The position numbers and the translations under genes are program-made. Of a stretch of DNA of 64,000 nt, positions 54,411 through 64,000 are shown one piece after another. Location: contig NC_059504.1 in the NCBI RefSeq assembly GCF_914767665.1, positions 27,196,001 through 27,260,000 on the forward strand, written 5' to 3'. The notes beneath the pieces are model-generated. The model was not told the DNA's origin. It made no database searches and saw only the letters and a list, made by a program, of their open reading frames with translations. Position 1 is the first letter of the stretch. Each line of letters opens with the position of its first letter. This DNA is from Harmonia axyridis. Lineage: Eukaryota; Arthropoda; Insecta; Coleoptera; Coccinellidae.

Positions 54411-57365
54411 CAGGGCCGTAGCTAGAAATGAATTTAAGGTAGGGCAATGAAGGTTACAGGTAGGGCAGAAGTAAAAAATTGTACTCGATGTGATCTGATG
54501 AATCAATTTTCATCGTACCTACTTTTGAGTGTATGGTAGTATGTATATATAAAAATATTTATTTCTTCAGTTTATATTATTTCTTTCAACATGTTGTGAT
54601 TAATATAATGATGATAAAAAACTTCCTCAAAACAGCTGAATCCTTCGATTTGTCATATTATTAAATATGCGAAGGACTTCATTCAGATCAACAGACTGAG
54701 TCCTTCTCTTTTCAAAGGCCAGAAATACCATGCCTGCCATTCTTTCGTGACTCATTGACAGCCTCTGAGGTCTATTGATTGCAGTTAAGGTTGAAAAAGT
54801 AGATTCACAAACAGCAGTGCTACATCCTATGGTCGCCACAGATGCAAAGAGTTCATATGTATCTTTGAAAGCCTCTCGCTGTCTGTACAAAACTTGCACT
54901 ATGTCTTCTGTTTTATCCTCACGACGACTCAAATAAGCTTTAACCACTGTAGCCTCTTCATTTGATGGAATTGTTATACCTGAAAAGTTAATTTAAATTG
55001 TGAATTGAATATGAATAAACAAGCGTAATATTTTAGAAGCAGCAACATCATTTTGTTAATTGCCTTACACTCACCTAAATTTTTCAAAGGTTCCATTTTG
55101 TTCACATCCAACTCATCGAGACTCGCTACAGAATTTAACAGATCATCGTTGTCTGAAAACCTTCTCTGTAATTCAGCAACTAGTATGTCCAATGTTTCGA
55201 AATACTCAGATTTAAATGGTTGATCTTCTTCATTTTGTTTCGTTGAGGAACAGGAAGAGTCAAACATCAAGTAGTCATCCATGCGATTAGATCTTCTGAC
55301 TTGCCTTTTTTGGGTGTGAGTCCTATTTTCAGAATCAATGCTTGTCATAGATTTAGCTTCTTCCAAAATTTGATGATACATTTCATCTGTTCTCAATTTT
55401 GTGATTTCATTTTGGACGCAATTTATGATTATTAGGGCGTCTTTCAATCCTGCGCTTCGGGCTTGTAAACTTGCATCTGCAGGCTGAAGCATGGATAGTA
55501 TTTTTTTGGCCACAACCATAGCCATTCGGAATTCCAAATTAAGCATAATTTTTTTGATGCCGACACTCTTGGCAACGTCGTCACCATTGAATCTGTCATT
55601 TTTCATTTTATCTAAAGTTAGCAAAATCTCTGAATAATTATCGTTTACAACTTTTGTAACCGCCAAGTGTCCTGACCAACGTTGTTCGAGTAATCTGCCA
55701 ATTATTTTTCCACCATACATTGCAGCTATTTTTCCATGATGAAAGAACTCATGTAACATGATGCATTGATCAAAAAATAAACGGATGAAAGTCATTTCAG
55801 AGATAGTCCTGATAACTATTAAATGTAAGCGGTGGTTATAACAGTGGACATAAGGAATTTTTCGGCCCAATTGATTCTCTATTCTAGTCGCAACTCCTGA
55901 AACTTTTCCGCTCATAACACTTGCTCCATCATAGCATTGGCTTAGCATACGGGAGAGATCAATGCCATTTTTCGTAAGAGTGTTTAAAGTTAATTCGGTA
56001 AATGTTGCTGCATCAAGATGTTCAGTTGTTGTAACTGTCAGCAACGACTCATTGACGATTCCATCCTTAACGTAACGTATTGCTATAGCAATATTTTCAC
56101 GATTATTCTTATCCCTCGTTCCATCTTCCATTAGAGTGAACCAATTCACGTCAGATTCCTTGATATCTTTGACAATGGAGTTCTGTACTACTTGAACCAT
56201 TGCTTGAATTATTTGGTTTTGAATTTCCGGTGAATGATATGTCGCATTTTGTGGTATATGGCTGAAAGCCTCCTTCAAATTCGGATCTTTCATGCACGTG
56301 TATTCAAATAAATTCTGAAATAATCCTTGTTCTTTTTTTTCCTCCAAAACATAATTTCCTCGCAAAGCTAACTCGTTGACAACTAAAAATTGTATAACTT
56401 CAACAATTGATTTCATGTAATACCGGTTTTTTTCTAAAACTTCATGATTTATCAAAGTTTCGACACTGCTACCTGTAGATATTCTGCGTAGTTTGTCTTG
56501 CCACATCGCCATGGCTTGTGTATGAGGAATTGATTTCTCATGTTTTGGAAACCCAGTTCTTGTATCACTGGCATTTTTCCAGTTTCTGAATCCTGTGGAA
56601 GTATAAGAACTTTGTTTGCTTCCATGGGGTAAAAATTGTTGACAAGGATAGCAAAAAGCAGCATCTCTCTCGACCGAATACTGCAACCATTTATATCGCT
56701 TAAACCAATCCGCAACAAAGGCCCTATTATTTTCTTTGGGATATATATTTAAAATAATTTGTTTTATCGGTTCTCCGATTCGTGCAATATCCGAAGGAAT
56801 ACCATAGTTAATTCTATTTCTACCAACCTGTTTTGCCAAACTAGTTTCCATAGAACTAGGAGTGGGTTTTGAGCAATGGGGTTCATCGTGATGAATTCCC
56901 TCTTCAACTCTTCGTTTTTTGGTAAAGAAAGTCCTTATATCCATCGCTAAATGAGTCAATCAACACTTCACTTCACTTCAATAAACAAACAATTATTTCG
57001 CTAAACTCTATTTTGGGTTATATGGGGATCCCCCTACCAAGGGGCGTATATTCCAGTACAGGTCCCATACATACTTCAAATGCCATCTATGTGCGGAATC
57101 AAGAAAATAAGCACATGAGGTGCTTCTGAAAATACAGCGTGCTGTATATATACAATGACCACGGTGCACTCTATTGATGTAGTTCGCAATCTCTAACAAC
57201 TCGTGATTAATTCAGAATTGATTTGCGAGTGATAATTTTTTCCTCACGTCACATAATGAAATTTCCTTTGAATATTATTTAAATTGTTACTATTTTTTAA
57301 GGTAGGGCATTGAAAATTAAAGGTAGGGCATTGCCCCATAATGCCCCCCCCTGGCTACGGCCCTG
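54411..57365. mobile_element. hAT transposon #2, apparently intact, perfect 8-bp target duplication
   Basis: Terminal repeats CAGGGCCGTAGCTAG (54,411) and, complemented, CAGGGCCGTAGCCAG (from 57,365). TATCGGGT stands on both sides (54,403-54,410 and 57,366-57,373). Subterminal GGTAGGGCA repeats occur near each end (54,447, 54,471, 57,301, 57,321). The only gene, on the minus strand, is open across one 95-bp intron. Size 2,955 bp. Confidence 0.95.
54627..56959 (-). CDS. hAT transposase (TTF zinc finger, DUF4371, hAT dimerisation), two exons, open
   Basis: Complement of join(54627-54979, 55075-56959): 745 codons from 56,959, or 740 from the second ATG at 56,944 (MDIRTFFTKKRR), which looks the more natural start. 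The intron 54,980-55,074 has GTGAGT...TTTTCAG and keeps phase. Domains, counted from 56,959: TTF-type finger with C103-x2-C106 and H140/H146; DUF4371 from about 180; catalytic Asp in LMEDGTRD (residue 279/283) and CYDGASVMSG (D344); VHCYNHRLHLI; a hAT C-terminal segment CESTFSTLTAINRPQRLS in exon 2 that supplies the catalytic Glu and dimerisation. It cuts and pastes the element. No stop or frameshift is seen, so it could be active. Confidence 0.93.
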
Positions 57366-57373
57366 TATCGGGT

Positions 57374-57825
57374 CGTCCAATCTAATTGAAATTTATTGCT
57401 TTTTCCAAATTGAACTTAGCGTTGTTTACCTGGAAAATAAAAGTGTCGCTGTCAACTATAGGAAATTGGAAGTCTTTATGAATAATAGATTGACGGGAAA
57501 ATAATGGATTTAACGTGCCAGTGGACGTGAATCACATACCGATTTGAGCTTAGTGGGTTTTTTATTCTGTATTGCATTTTCAGTCTGAGAATGGAATACT
57601 CTCATTGCAGGTATATTACAGCTGGAATGCTTTGCGAGTCCAGATGTTGATGGTGTAAGAGGCGGAAAAATATATACATATAGAGGGGAAATAATTGTTG
57701 TATTTTTGGAATTAGTAAATTCATATTGTATTCGTATTCCGACTTATTTATTGTGAATTCTTAGTAAATAACACTTGGTTTTAACTTTTGCGATATGTAC
57801 TAGTGGAATAAATTAAAGAATCGAA
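57374..57825. other. No gene identified
   Basis: This continues the DNA interrupted by hAT #2. A 64-codon frame spanning the element edge is chance. Confidence 0.45.
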
Positions 57826-59140
57826 ATAAAATTCGAAATTTTTAGCGGTTTTTCAAATAGCTGTATTTTCGATTACAATGGTCGTATCTCAATTTAAAAA
57901 AAATCTTTTTAAAGCTTGAAGTTTATGGTTTAGAGATCTCATGATGAAAAAATTTTTCAAGCAACGTGTACCGCTCAATCCTAATGAATACAGTTTTTAT
58001 TTTTGACCTACAGACTTGGAAATTTTTTTTCCAACTTGACCACTATATGGATGGCATAACTTGTTTATTCAGCTTCAATATCCTCTTTCCGAAATTTCGA
58101 TACGAGTTTTTCTCTCTGAAATATCCAGTTTTGAATTGAAAAGGACCTTTTTGTCTTTAACCATCAATATCTCACCAATCAATGATTGCACAGAAAATTT
58201 AAGGGATGTTTTGAGATCTTGAATGAATTCTCTACAAGAATCAGTTTTGGTATTCCCGGAAAAAATTCTTTTCGTTCTCTACATCAATTTGAAAAGTTGA
58301 TAAAAAAAGGGCTTTTGGAGGCTTTTTGGATAATCAAGCACTAAATTGAAACTATAGAAAAAACCATGTGAATGTGCTCTTTACAGTTCAATATCACCAC
58401 AAAAATTCCAGAAAATTTCAATTCAATCCATGGAGCGGTTTTCTTGTTGCATCCGATCGAATTTTCAAAAAATGAAAAGATCGCGATTTTCGATTCAAAT
58501 GTTCATAATCTCCAACAAAACAAAGAAATTAAATTTTAAAGTTTTTTCTGCATTTTAAACAATAACAGAACAGAACAATAACATAATTTATTGAATAAAT
58601 TTTTTGAAAATTGAAACTTTTAAAATTAATGTAGAGAACGAAAAGAATTTTTTTCCGGGAATACCAAAGCTAATTCTTGTAGAGAATTCATTCAAGATTT
58701 CAAAACATCCCCTATTTTTCTGTGCAAACATTGATTGGTGTGATATTGATGGTTGAAGACAAAAAGGTCCTTTTCAATTCAAAGTTCGATATTTCAGAGA
58801 GAAATGCCCGTATCGAAATTTCGAAAAAAGGATATTGAAGTTGAATAAACAAGTTATGTCATCCATAATAACATTGATTGATTGATTGATATAGTGGTCA
58901 AGTTGGAAAAAAAATTTCCAAATCTATAGGCCAAAAATAAAAACTGAAAAAATCTCGCAGAAATTTTAGACAGTGTATTTATTAGGATTGAGCGGTACAC
59001 GTTGCTTGAAAAATGTTTTCATCATGAGATCTCTAAACTATAAACTTCAAGCTTCAAAAAGGTTTTTTTCGGATTGAGATACGACCATTGTTATCGAAAA
59101 TACAGCCATTTGAAAAACCGCTTAAAATTTCGAATTTTAT
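57826..59140. mobile_element. 1.3-kb foldback element with arms near 480 bp
   Basis: Left arm about 57,826-58,292, right arm about 58,630-59,140. Mirrored blocks include ATAAAATTCGAAATTTTTAG, GGTCGTATCTCAAT, CAAGCAACGTGTACCGCTCA, CATAACTTGTTTATTCA, AAAGGACCTTTTTGTCTT, TAGAGAATTCATTCAAGAT and AAAATTCTTTTCGTTCTCTA. A four-fold TTGA repeat at 58,870-58,890 occurs only in the right arm. The ends lack the CAGGGTG signature. No open frame. Confidence 0.88.
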
Positions 59141-60287
59141 TTTGATACTTTAGTATTCATCATTTATCGTGAGTTATAGAGGCCATGAGATTGAGGCTGA
59201 GAATGGCATCCGTACTATTTAGGAACTTTGTATTGGATGGTGTCTTTCAGAAACGATTGGTTAAATTAGGATGTTTCATTTAAATTTTATGTATAAAGAT
59301 TAAGTTTATTGAATTGTTTCACTCAAAAAGAAATAACCCTACTAAACACTCCAGGGTGCGCCCCTGGAGAGTTGAGATAAATATCTCAACTGTGAGATGA
59401 ATAATTGGTTATAATTAGCACTTTGTTTTAGATCTGCAGAATATTTTGCGACTCCTCTAGAATAAGATGTACCAAACTATTCTGTTCTGATTAATTATAA
59501 TTTCTGCAGCAATTCTTGGCGTTCGAAACGATCTATCTCATCAATTTTTCCCCGGCAGCAAAAAGCAGCAGCCCTTATTCCTGACAACTTTAGATATTTC
59601 GAAAGGAATAAATAACAATCTTGTCGAAATAAATTCCCTAATGATACAATCGGTTGAATTCTCTCCTAAATTAATTAGAACGGGAATCAAAGTATTAAGG
59701 AATAAGCCATCAGCGGCAAAGAGCCCAGAGATGTGCCTTTCGGAGAAAAACGAGTAACTTGGAGAAATGGGGGAAAATGGGAGGAGGAGTAAGAATGAAT
59801 TATATTTCGTATTTTGTTATCTGGGGGCGTTAAAATGGTCCGAAGTATAAATCAACCCGGTAAGATGGCAGTTTTATCATTCCGTTATTAATTTCGGTCA
59901 TGGAGTTGGTACTCCTATCCTAAACCTTTGGGCCATGGTTCAGCGAAAATATAGAGCAATTTGAATTGAACACACATGGAAATATGCTAGAAGATGCGTG
60001 TTAATAGAAAACACTACGCAATTATTTTATATCTATTACCTATAGATCATATGATCTAGTTCTTGCATGCTAGCCATAAGTCCTGGAAGAAACCTAAAAA
60101 ATATCGTATATTAAATTTTCAACTAAAATCTTTGAAAAAGTTGATTGCACAGAAACAAACAATAATCATAGGATTTATTTTCAGATTAATTTCAAAACAA
60201 CAAAATGAAAACAAGTCAAAAAACTCAACATTCATCTATAACAAGGTGGATTACAATTATAAGCTTGATAGAAATCTTTAATTTAAA
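59141..60287. other. No gene identified; two small hairpins at 59,348-59,390
   Basis: ACTCCAGGGTGCGCCCCTGGAGAGT and GTTGAGATA-AA-TATCTCAAC lie back to back. The rest, including a GC-richer patch at 59,540-59,800, shows no frame or repeat that I recognise; it could be conserved non-coding DNA but that cannot be judged from one sequence. Confidence 0.45.
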
Positions 60288-60289
60288 TA

Positions 60290-62228
60290 CAGGGTGTCCC
60301 GTAAAGACCACGTCAAACGGAGGGAGAATGTAGATCAAAGGATAACCCACCTGCTATGACAAAATTTCCATTATAAAAGTCTTACCGTTTTCGAGATATA
60401 TTTTTTTTTGAAAATAATGAATTTTTGCCCCTTTCAATAGTTTTGCCCTTACGGTTGGTACAATTTTACATCTTTCTGGTTAATTTTTTCAGTAAAATAT
60501 TGCTGAAGAATGATTTCAACGTTTACATTAAAAACATCCTCCGAAAATTTTAAAGGGGGGCTATGAGAAATATTTTTATTGGAAATTTTGGTAATGGATT
60601 TTTTTGTTCATGAAGTTTAGCCCATCGTAGTGGAAAAAAATGTACCGAGCTACTGCTGCACATTACACCAATAAATTGTCTATTTTATAGTGATTTCAAA
60701 GAGGTATCACACAAGTCATTTGTTATTAAAAAAAAAAAAGATATGGCTATTTTCATCCAAATGGGTACGTTTCTGACAAATTCAGGTTTGTCAATTTTGT
60801 TAAGAAATCTTCGATGTTGCATTACTTAGTGAACAATGGCAATTGTTAACGTGCGAAAATATTACTCGCATAATGATTCACCTCAACGAAATTCAATTTT
60901 GCCGGCAAATTTGGAAAACATCATGCAGATCCAGATTTTTTTAATAAGATCATTTGGAGCGAAGAGTCTTCCTGTACCAAGGATGGGTACATGAAGACCT
61001 AAATTCTTATGGACTTTCAATATTGGGGCTGCCTAAAAGACAAAGTATACGCAACACCCATACATGATGAAGCCGAATTGCGGATGCGTTCTCTCAATTC
61101 GGCTTCATCATGTATGGGTGTTGCGTATACTTTGTCTTTTAGGCAGCCCCAATAATAAAAGTCTATAGGATTTAGGTCAGGTGAACGAGGAGGCCACAAA
61201 ATTTCACCTCCTCTTCCAATCCACCGGTGGGGATAAGTTCTATTCAAATGAGCGGTAACTTCGAGTACGTAATGTGCATTGTGCTGCGCATTCATCATGT
61301 TGAAAACACAGACTACGTCGCAGCGCCAGTGGCACATCTTCTAATAAAATGGGCAGCTGGTTGGTTAAAAATTCCAAATAATTGTTTGCGTTCAGTGATG
61401 GCGGCAGTTCGATCGGGCCCAAAATTGCACCATTAAATATTCCAGTCCATAAATTGATCTTGAATCGATATTGTGATCTACCTTCTCTCACCTCGTGTGG
61501 ATTTATGATATTCCAGCTATGCAAATTGTGGAGGTTCATGTACCCATCCTTGGTACAGGAAGACTCGTCGCTCCAAATGATCTTATTAAAAAAATCTGGA
61601 TCTGCATGATGTTTTCCAAAATTTGCCGACAAAATTGAATTTCGTTGAGGTGAATAATTATGCGAGTAATATTTTCGCACGTTAACAATTGCCATTGTTC
61701 ACTAAGTAATGCAACATCGAAGATTTCTTAACAAAATTGACAAACCTGAATTTGTCAGAAACGTACCCATTTGGATGAAAATAGCCATATCTAACAAATG
61801 ACTTGTGTGATACCTCTTTGAAATCACTATAAAATAGACAATTTATTGGTGTAATGTGCAGCAGTAGCTCGGTACATTTTTTTCCCACTACGATGGGCTA
61901 AACTTCATGAACAAAAAAATCCATTACCAAAATTTCCAATAAAAATATTTCTCATAGCCCCCCTTTAAAATTTTCGGAGGATGTTTTTAATGAAAACGTT
62001 AAAATCATTCTTCAGCAATATTTTACTGAAAAAATTAACCAGAAAGATGTAAAATTGTACCAACCGTAAATGCAAAACTATTGAAAGGGGCAAAAATTCA
62101 TTATTTTCAAAAAAAAAAATATCTCGAAAACGGTAAGACTTTTATAATGGAAATTTTGTCATAGCAGGTGGGTTATCCTTTGATCTACATTCTCCCTCCG
62201 TTTGACGTGGTCTTTACGGGACACCCTG
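60290..62228 (-). mobile_element. Mariner-type transposon rearranged into a double palindrome
   Basis: TA-CAGGGTGTCCCGTAAAGACC at 60,288 and its complement ending CACCCTG-TA at 62,230. The arms, 60,290-60,995 and 61,535-62,228, are nearly identical inverted copies that include coding sequence for NVRKYYSHN..SPQRNSIL to GYMN. A second, perfect 60-bp inverted repeat lies inside (61,021-61,080 and 61,095-61,154, 14-bp spacer). A simple mariner has short terminal repeats, so the left half is an inverted re-copy of the right half. Confidence 0.9.
61085..61695 (-). pseudogene. Mariner-type transposase catalytic region, frameshifted and truncated
   Basis: 61,240-61,695 reads DPDFFNKIIWSDESS (first catalytic Asp), LHSWNIINPHEVREGRSQYR, INLWTGIFNGAILGPI, LTNQLPILLEDVPL and CFQHDECAAQ (second Asp). 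A frameshift leads to 61,085-61,337 with RWIGRGGEILWPPRSPDLNP (third acidic residue, Asp) and YWGCLKDKVYATPIHDEAEL. This is the insect mariner-like group with a DDD-type triad. The N-terminal DNA-binding domain is not recognisable, and the C-terminus runs into the internal palindrome at about 61,080. It matches the family whose C-terminal relic is in the MITE at 50,475-51,091, at least at family level. Confidence 0.88.
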
Positions 62229-62439
62229 TATATTAATATGGTTCACAATTTAACAGCATTGAAAATGTTGACCTACGTAATACATTATACTCTGGAATAT
62301 TTACAATTGTTATATGATTTTTTCAAGTTATGTCATGTTTTGGGTGGTTGAAATATATTTGAGTGTTTGGTATAAGCTTGATTGTTATGATGAATTTTTC
62401 TATTTTTTTTTGTCAAAGAATCAGGGGGTTAGATTGAAT
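62229..62439. other. Short unassigned spacer
   Basis: AT-rich; nothing recognised. Confidence 0.4.
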
Positions 62440-63640
62440 ACAGTCCGCGGGATCTCGCCTTTTCAATTATTTCAATAGTTGTAAGAGTTCTGTTATTATT
62501 TTTCATGAAATTAATTGAGTAAAGACCTTCATTATTATTATTATTTCTGATAGCCTCAGGAAGAAGGTTGTTCCATCTAATACACATATGTATATAGAGT
62601 GCTCCGTTCGGTATTTGAGTATTTATGAATGGGATAGAAATATGTAGGTATTCATGGACTTTCCTTGTTAAATTTGTATTTTATATACCTATTCCAAAAT
62701 AATGAGGATGTTAACATAAAAAAGTAACATTCCATAGATGTACAGAGTTGACAATGTTATGATGTAATTTGATTTGAATAATCTTTTACAGGATGGGATG
62801 AATTTAACGTTGAACATTGTTTGATAACATGTTTCTGAATTATAAATATTTGTTCAGACTATGAACTAGAACCCTAAAAAACGATACGATAATATAAAGG
62901 AGCTTGAAAGTTTAAAAAATAAGTTGTTTTGATTATATTTAAATTCACTTGATTTTTGAGGGGCCTTGAGTGAATTAAGTAAATCACTGAGTTCAGCTTT
63001 GGTACCTAAGTACCTATCACAGAGTTGACCCCATATCAGTTTTTCATCTAAAGTCCTCCCAGAAGTCGTGTGCTTAAGCTGATTGGTATATAAATATTAT
63101 TTGATCTAGTGGATTCGGGATAACCAATATTACATTTTTTTTTCGTAATTGAAAGACAATGATTTTCGAAGACACCAGTTACCAATGCGATGGTAGTTTT
63201 CAAGCCATTTGTTACCGATTCAAGACTGTGAGATGACAATACAACATAAGTGTCAGCATATAAGCAGGCATCTATTTCCAAATCTTTCTCTACCAGTTCT
63301 TGACAGTTCATATCCTTCAGATTTTCTGGAAGGTTATCATCATAGACTATAAATAGAATGGGTTCCATTATAGTGCTCTGAGGTATGCCAGTGTCTACAG
63401 TTATTTCAGATGATGACATTTTTTCTTCGTCCATCTTCAGCATCACCATTTGTTTCCTGTTTACAGGCGACTCTCAATCAGCTTGATGAGAATACCCCTG
63501 ATTCATCTATCTTGAAGTTTCAGCATTTTTTTACATTAAGAGGAATTTCATCATATCTGAAGGAAAATGAATTCTGCATTCTCTTAACTGTAGATATCAC
63601 CTCATTTTCACCTACATCGAACAAGTTTATTACATATTAA
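62440..63640 (-). pseudogene. LINE reverse-transcriptase fragment with internal deletion
   Basis: Minus strand: FDVGENEVISTVKRMQNSFS and YDEIPLNVKKC near 63,525-63,620 are the start of the RT (..I..LK...S.GYDEIP..V.K). The reading then jumps to 63,048-63,449 with TGIPQSTIMEPILFIVYDDN (from GIPQGSILGPILF), CLYADTYVVLSS (YADD changed to YADT) and LSITKKKCN. So the fingers region with the first catalytic Asp is deleted. Worn C-terminal sequence continues to about 62,440 (IIEKARSRGLYSI). It resembles CR1/Jockey-superfamily LINEs; it is inactive. Confidence 0.7.
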
Positions 63641-63811
63641 ATTAATTTCATGGCATTCAGACAATTTTACAATTCTGGAAAAATTACCTTCCCGAGCGGT
63701 ACTCGAACCCGCAACCTCCAAATTACTAGTCCGAGGTTGCGGGTTCGAGTTCCGCTCGGGGAGGTACTTATTCCAGAATTGAAAAATTGACCGAATGCCG
63801 TGAAATTAATT
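63640..63811. repeat. 172-bp tRNA-derived palindrome
   Basis: 63,640-63,723 and 63,727-63,811 are inverted copies (about 84 bp each, roughly nine in ten bases matching). Each arm contains a tRNA 3' half: GCGGGTTCGAGT with T-stem and Pol III B box, followed by CCGCTCGGG(G/A)A of the acceptor side. Outside lies CAATTCTGGAA and GGCATTC..CAATTT. No intact A box or 5' tRNA half is seen, so this is not a tRNA gene. Confidence 0.8.
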
Positions 63812-63849
63812 ATTTCCTCCTATTCCATTCTATTTGTTAGATATAACTG

Positions 63850-64000
63850 AAAGTTAAATTTTTTTTTATGATTTTCAACAGCCCATATATTTTCAACCGA
63901 GCCGATTCGGAGAAAATGGTAAAGGCAAAAAGTATTTCCTTTGACGTCAGGAATTGCGAACTGCTAAATTCGAATTCAATTCTACTTATCGAACAATGAA
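63850..64000. repeat. Arm of the CAGGGTGAGTC element family, cut by the window end
   Basis: GATTTTCAACAGCC, CCGA(G)CCGA.TC.GA and AAAAAGT.TTTC.TTTGAC.TCAGGAAT match 40,362-40,455 in the right arm of the 38,382-40,491 element. It diverges after about 63,955. Confidence 0.65.

Noticed and set aside
63690..63770. tRNA gene at the palindrome
   Set aside because: Only the T-arm/acceptor half is present, in two inverted copies; no D arm or A box.

Overview
The window is AT-rich insect nuclear DNA. It has one recognisable host gene, made of short exons in long introns, and everything else is dominated by transposable elements (TEs). Hallmarks of arthropod repeats are TA-flanked inverted-repeat elements starting CAGGGTG, hAT transposons with 8-bp target duplications, Jockey-type and I-like LINEs, and a tRNA-derived SINE. 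A beetle is plausible from the repeat style, but this is inference; nothing here fixes the species. No bacterial-style operon, CRISPR array or rRNA gene is present.

Layout. 1-13.2 kb: repeats and two dead Jockey-clade LINEs (+ at 1.7-4.0 kb, - at 9.8-12.7 kb), a foldback element (7.4-8.4 kb), and a pair of inverted repeats 6 kb apart. 13.2-27.9 kb: eight consecutive exons of a fatty-acid transport protein / very-long-chain acyl-CoA synthetase (SLC27/FATP) on the + strand, from the N-terminal third to the stop codon. Its 5' exon(s) are not identified. The introns hold LINE fragments, a SINE, MITEs and a dead mariner; LINE debris reaches to about 30 bp before exon 3 and exon 7. 28-37.4 kb: tandem duplications, then a mariner-type inverted-repeat element (30,740-36,539) split by a full-length I-like LINE with a 10-bp target duplication.

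37.9-44.9 kb: a frameshifted hAT transposase interrupted by a 2.1-kb TA-flanked element, then foldback repeats. 45.1-52.0 kb: a hAT transposon with 8-bp near-identical target duplications. It carries two guests: a LINE with both ORFs open (ORF1 272 aa, ORF2 970 aa) and a mariner-derived MITE that still encodes the transposase C-terminus. 52.8-59.1 kb: two long foldbacks and, between them, an apparently intact hAT transposon (54,411-57,365) with perfect 8-bp target duplications and a two-exon, 745-codon open transposase. 60.3-62.2 kb: a mariner copy turned into a double palindrome. 62.4-64 kb: a LINE fragment, a tRNA-derived palindrome and the edge of another repeat.

The host gene would import and activate long-chain fatty acids. 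The TEs show several layers of nesting that give a relative order of insertion. The most noteworthy items are the intact hAT, the open LINE, the three-level nest at 45-52 kb, the rearranged mariner palindrome, hammerhead-like core motifs, and a templated-insertion scar in FATP intron 7.
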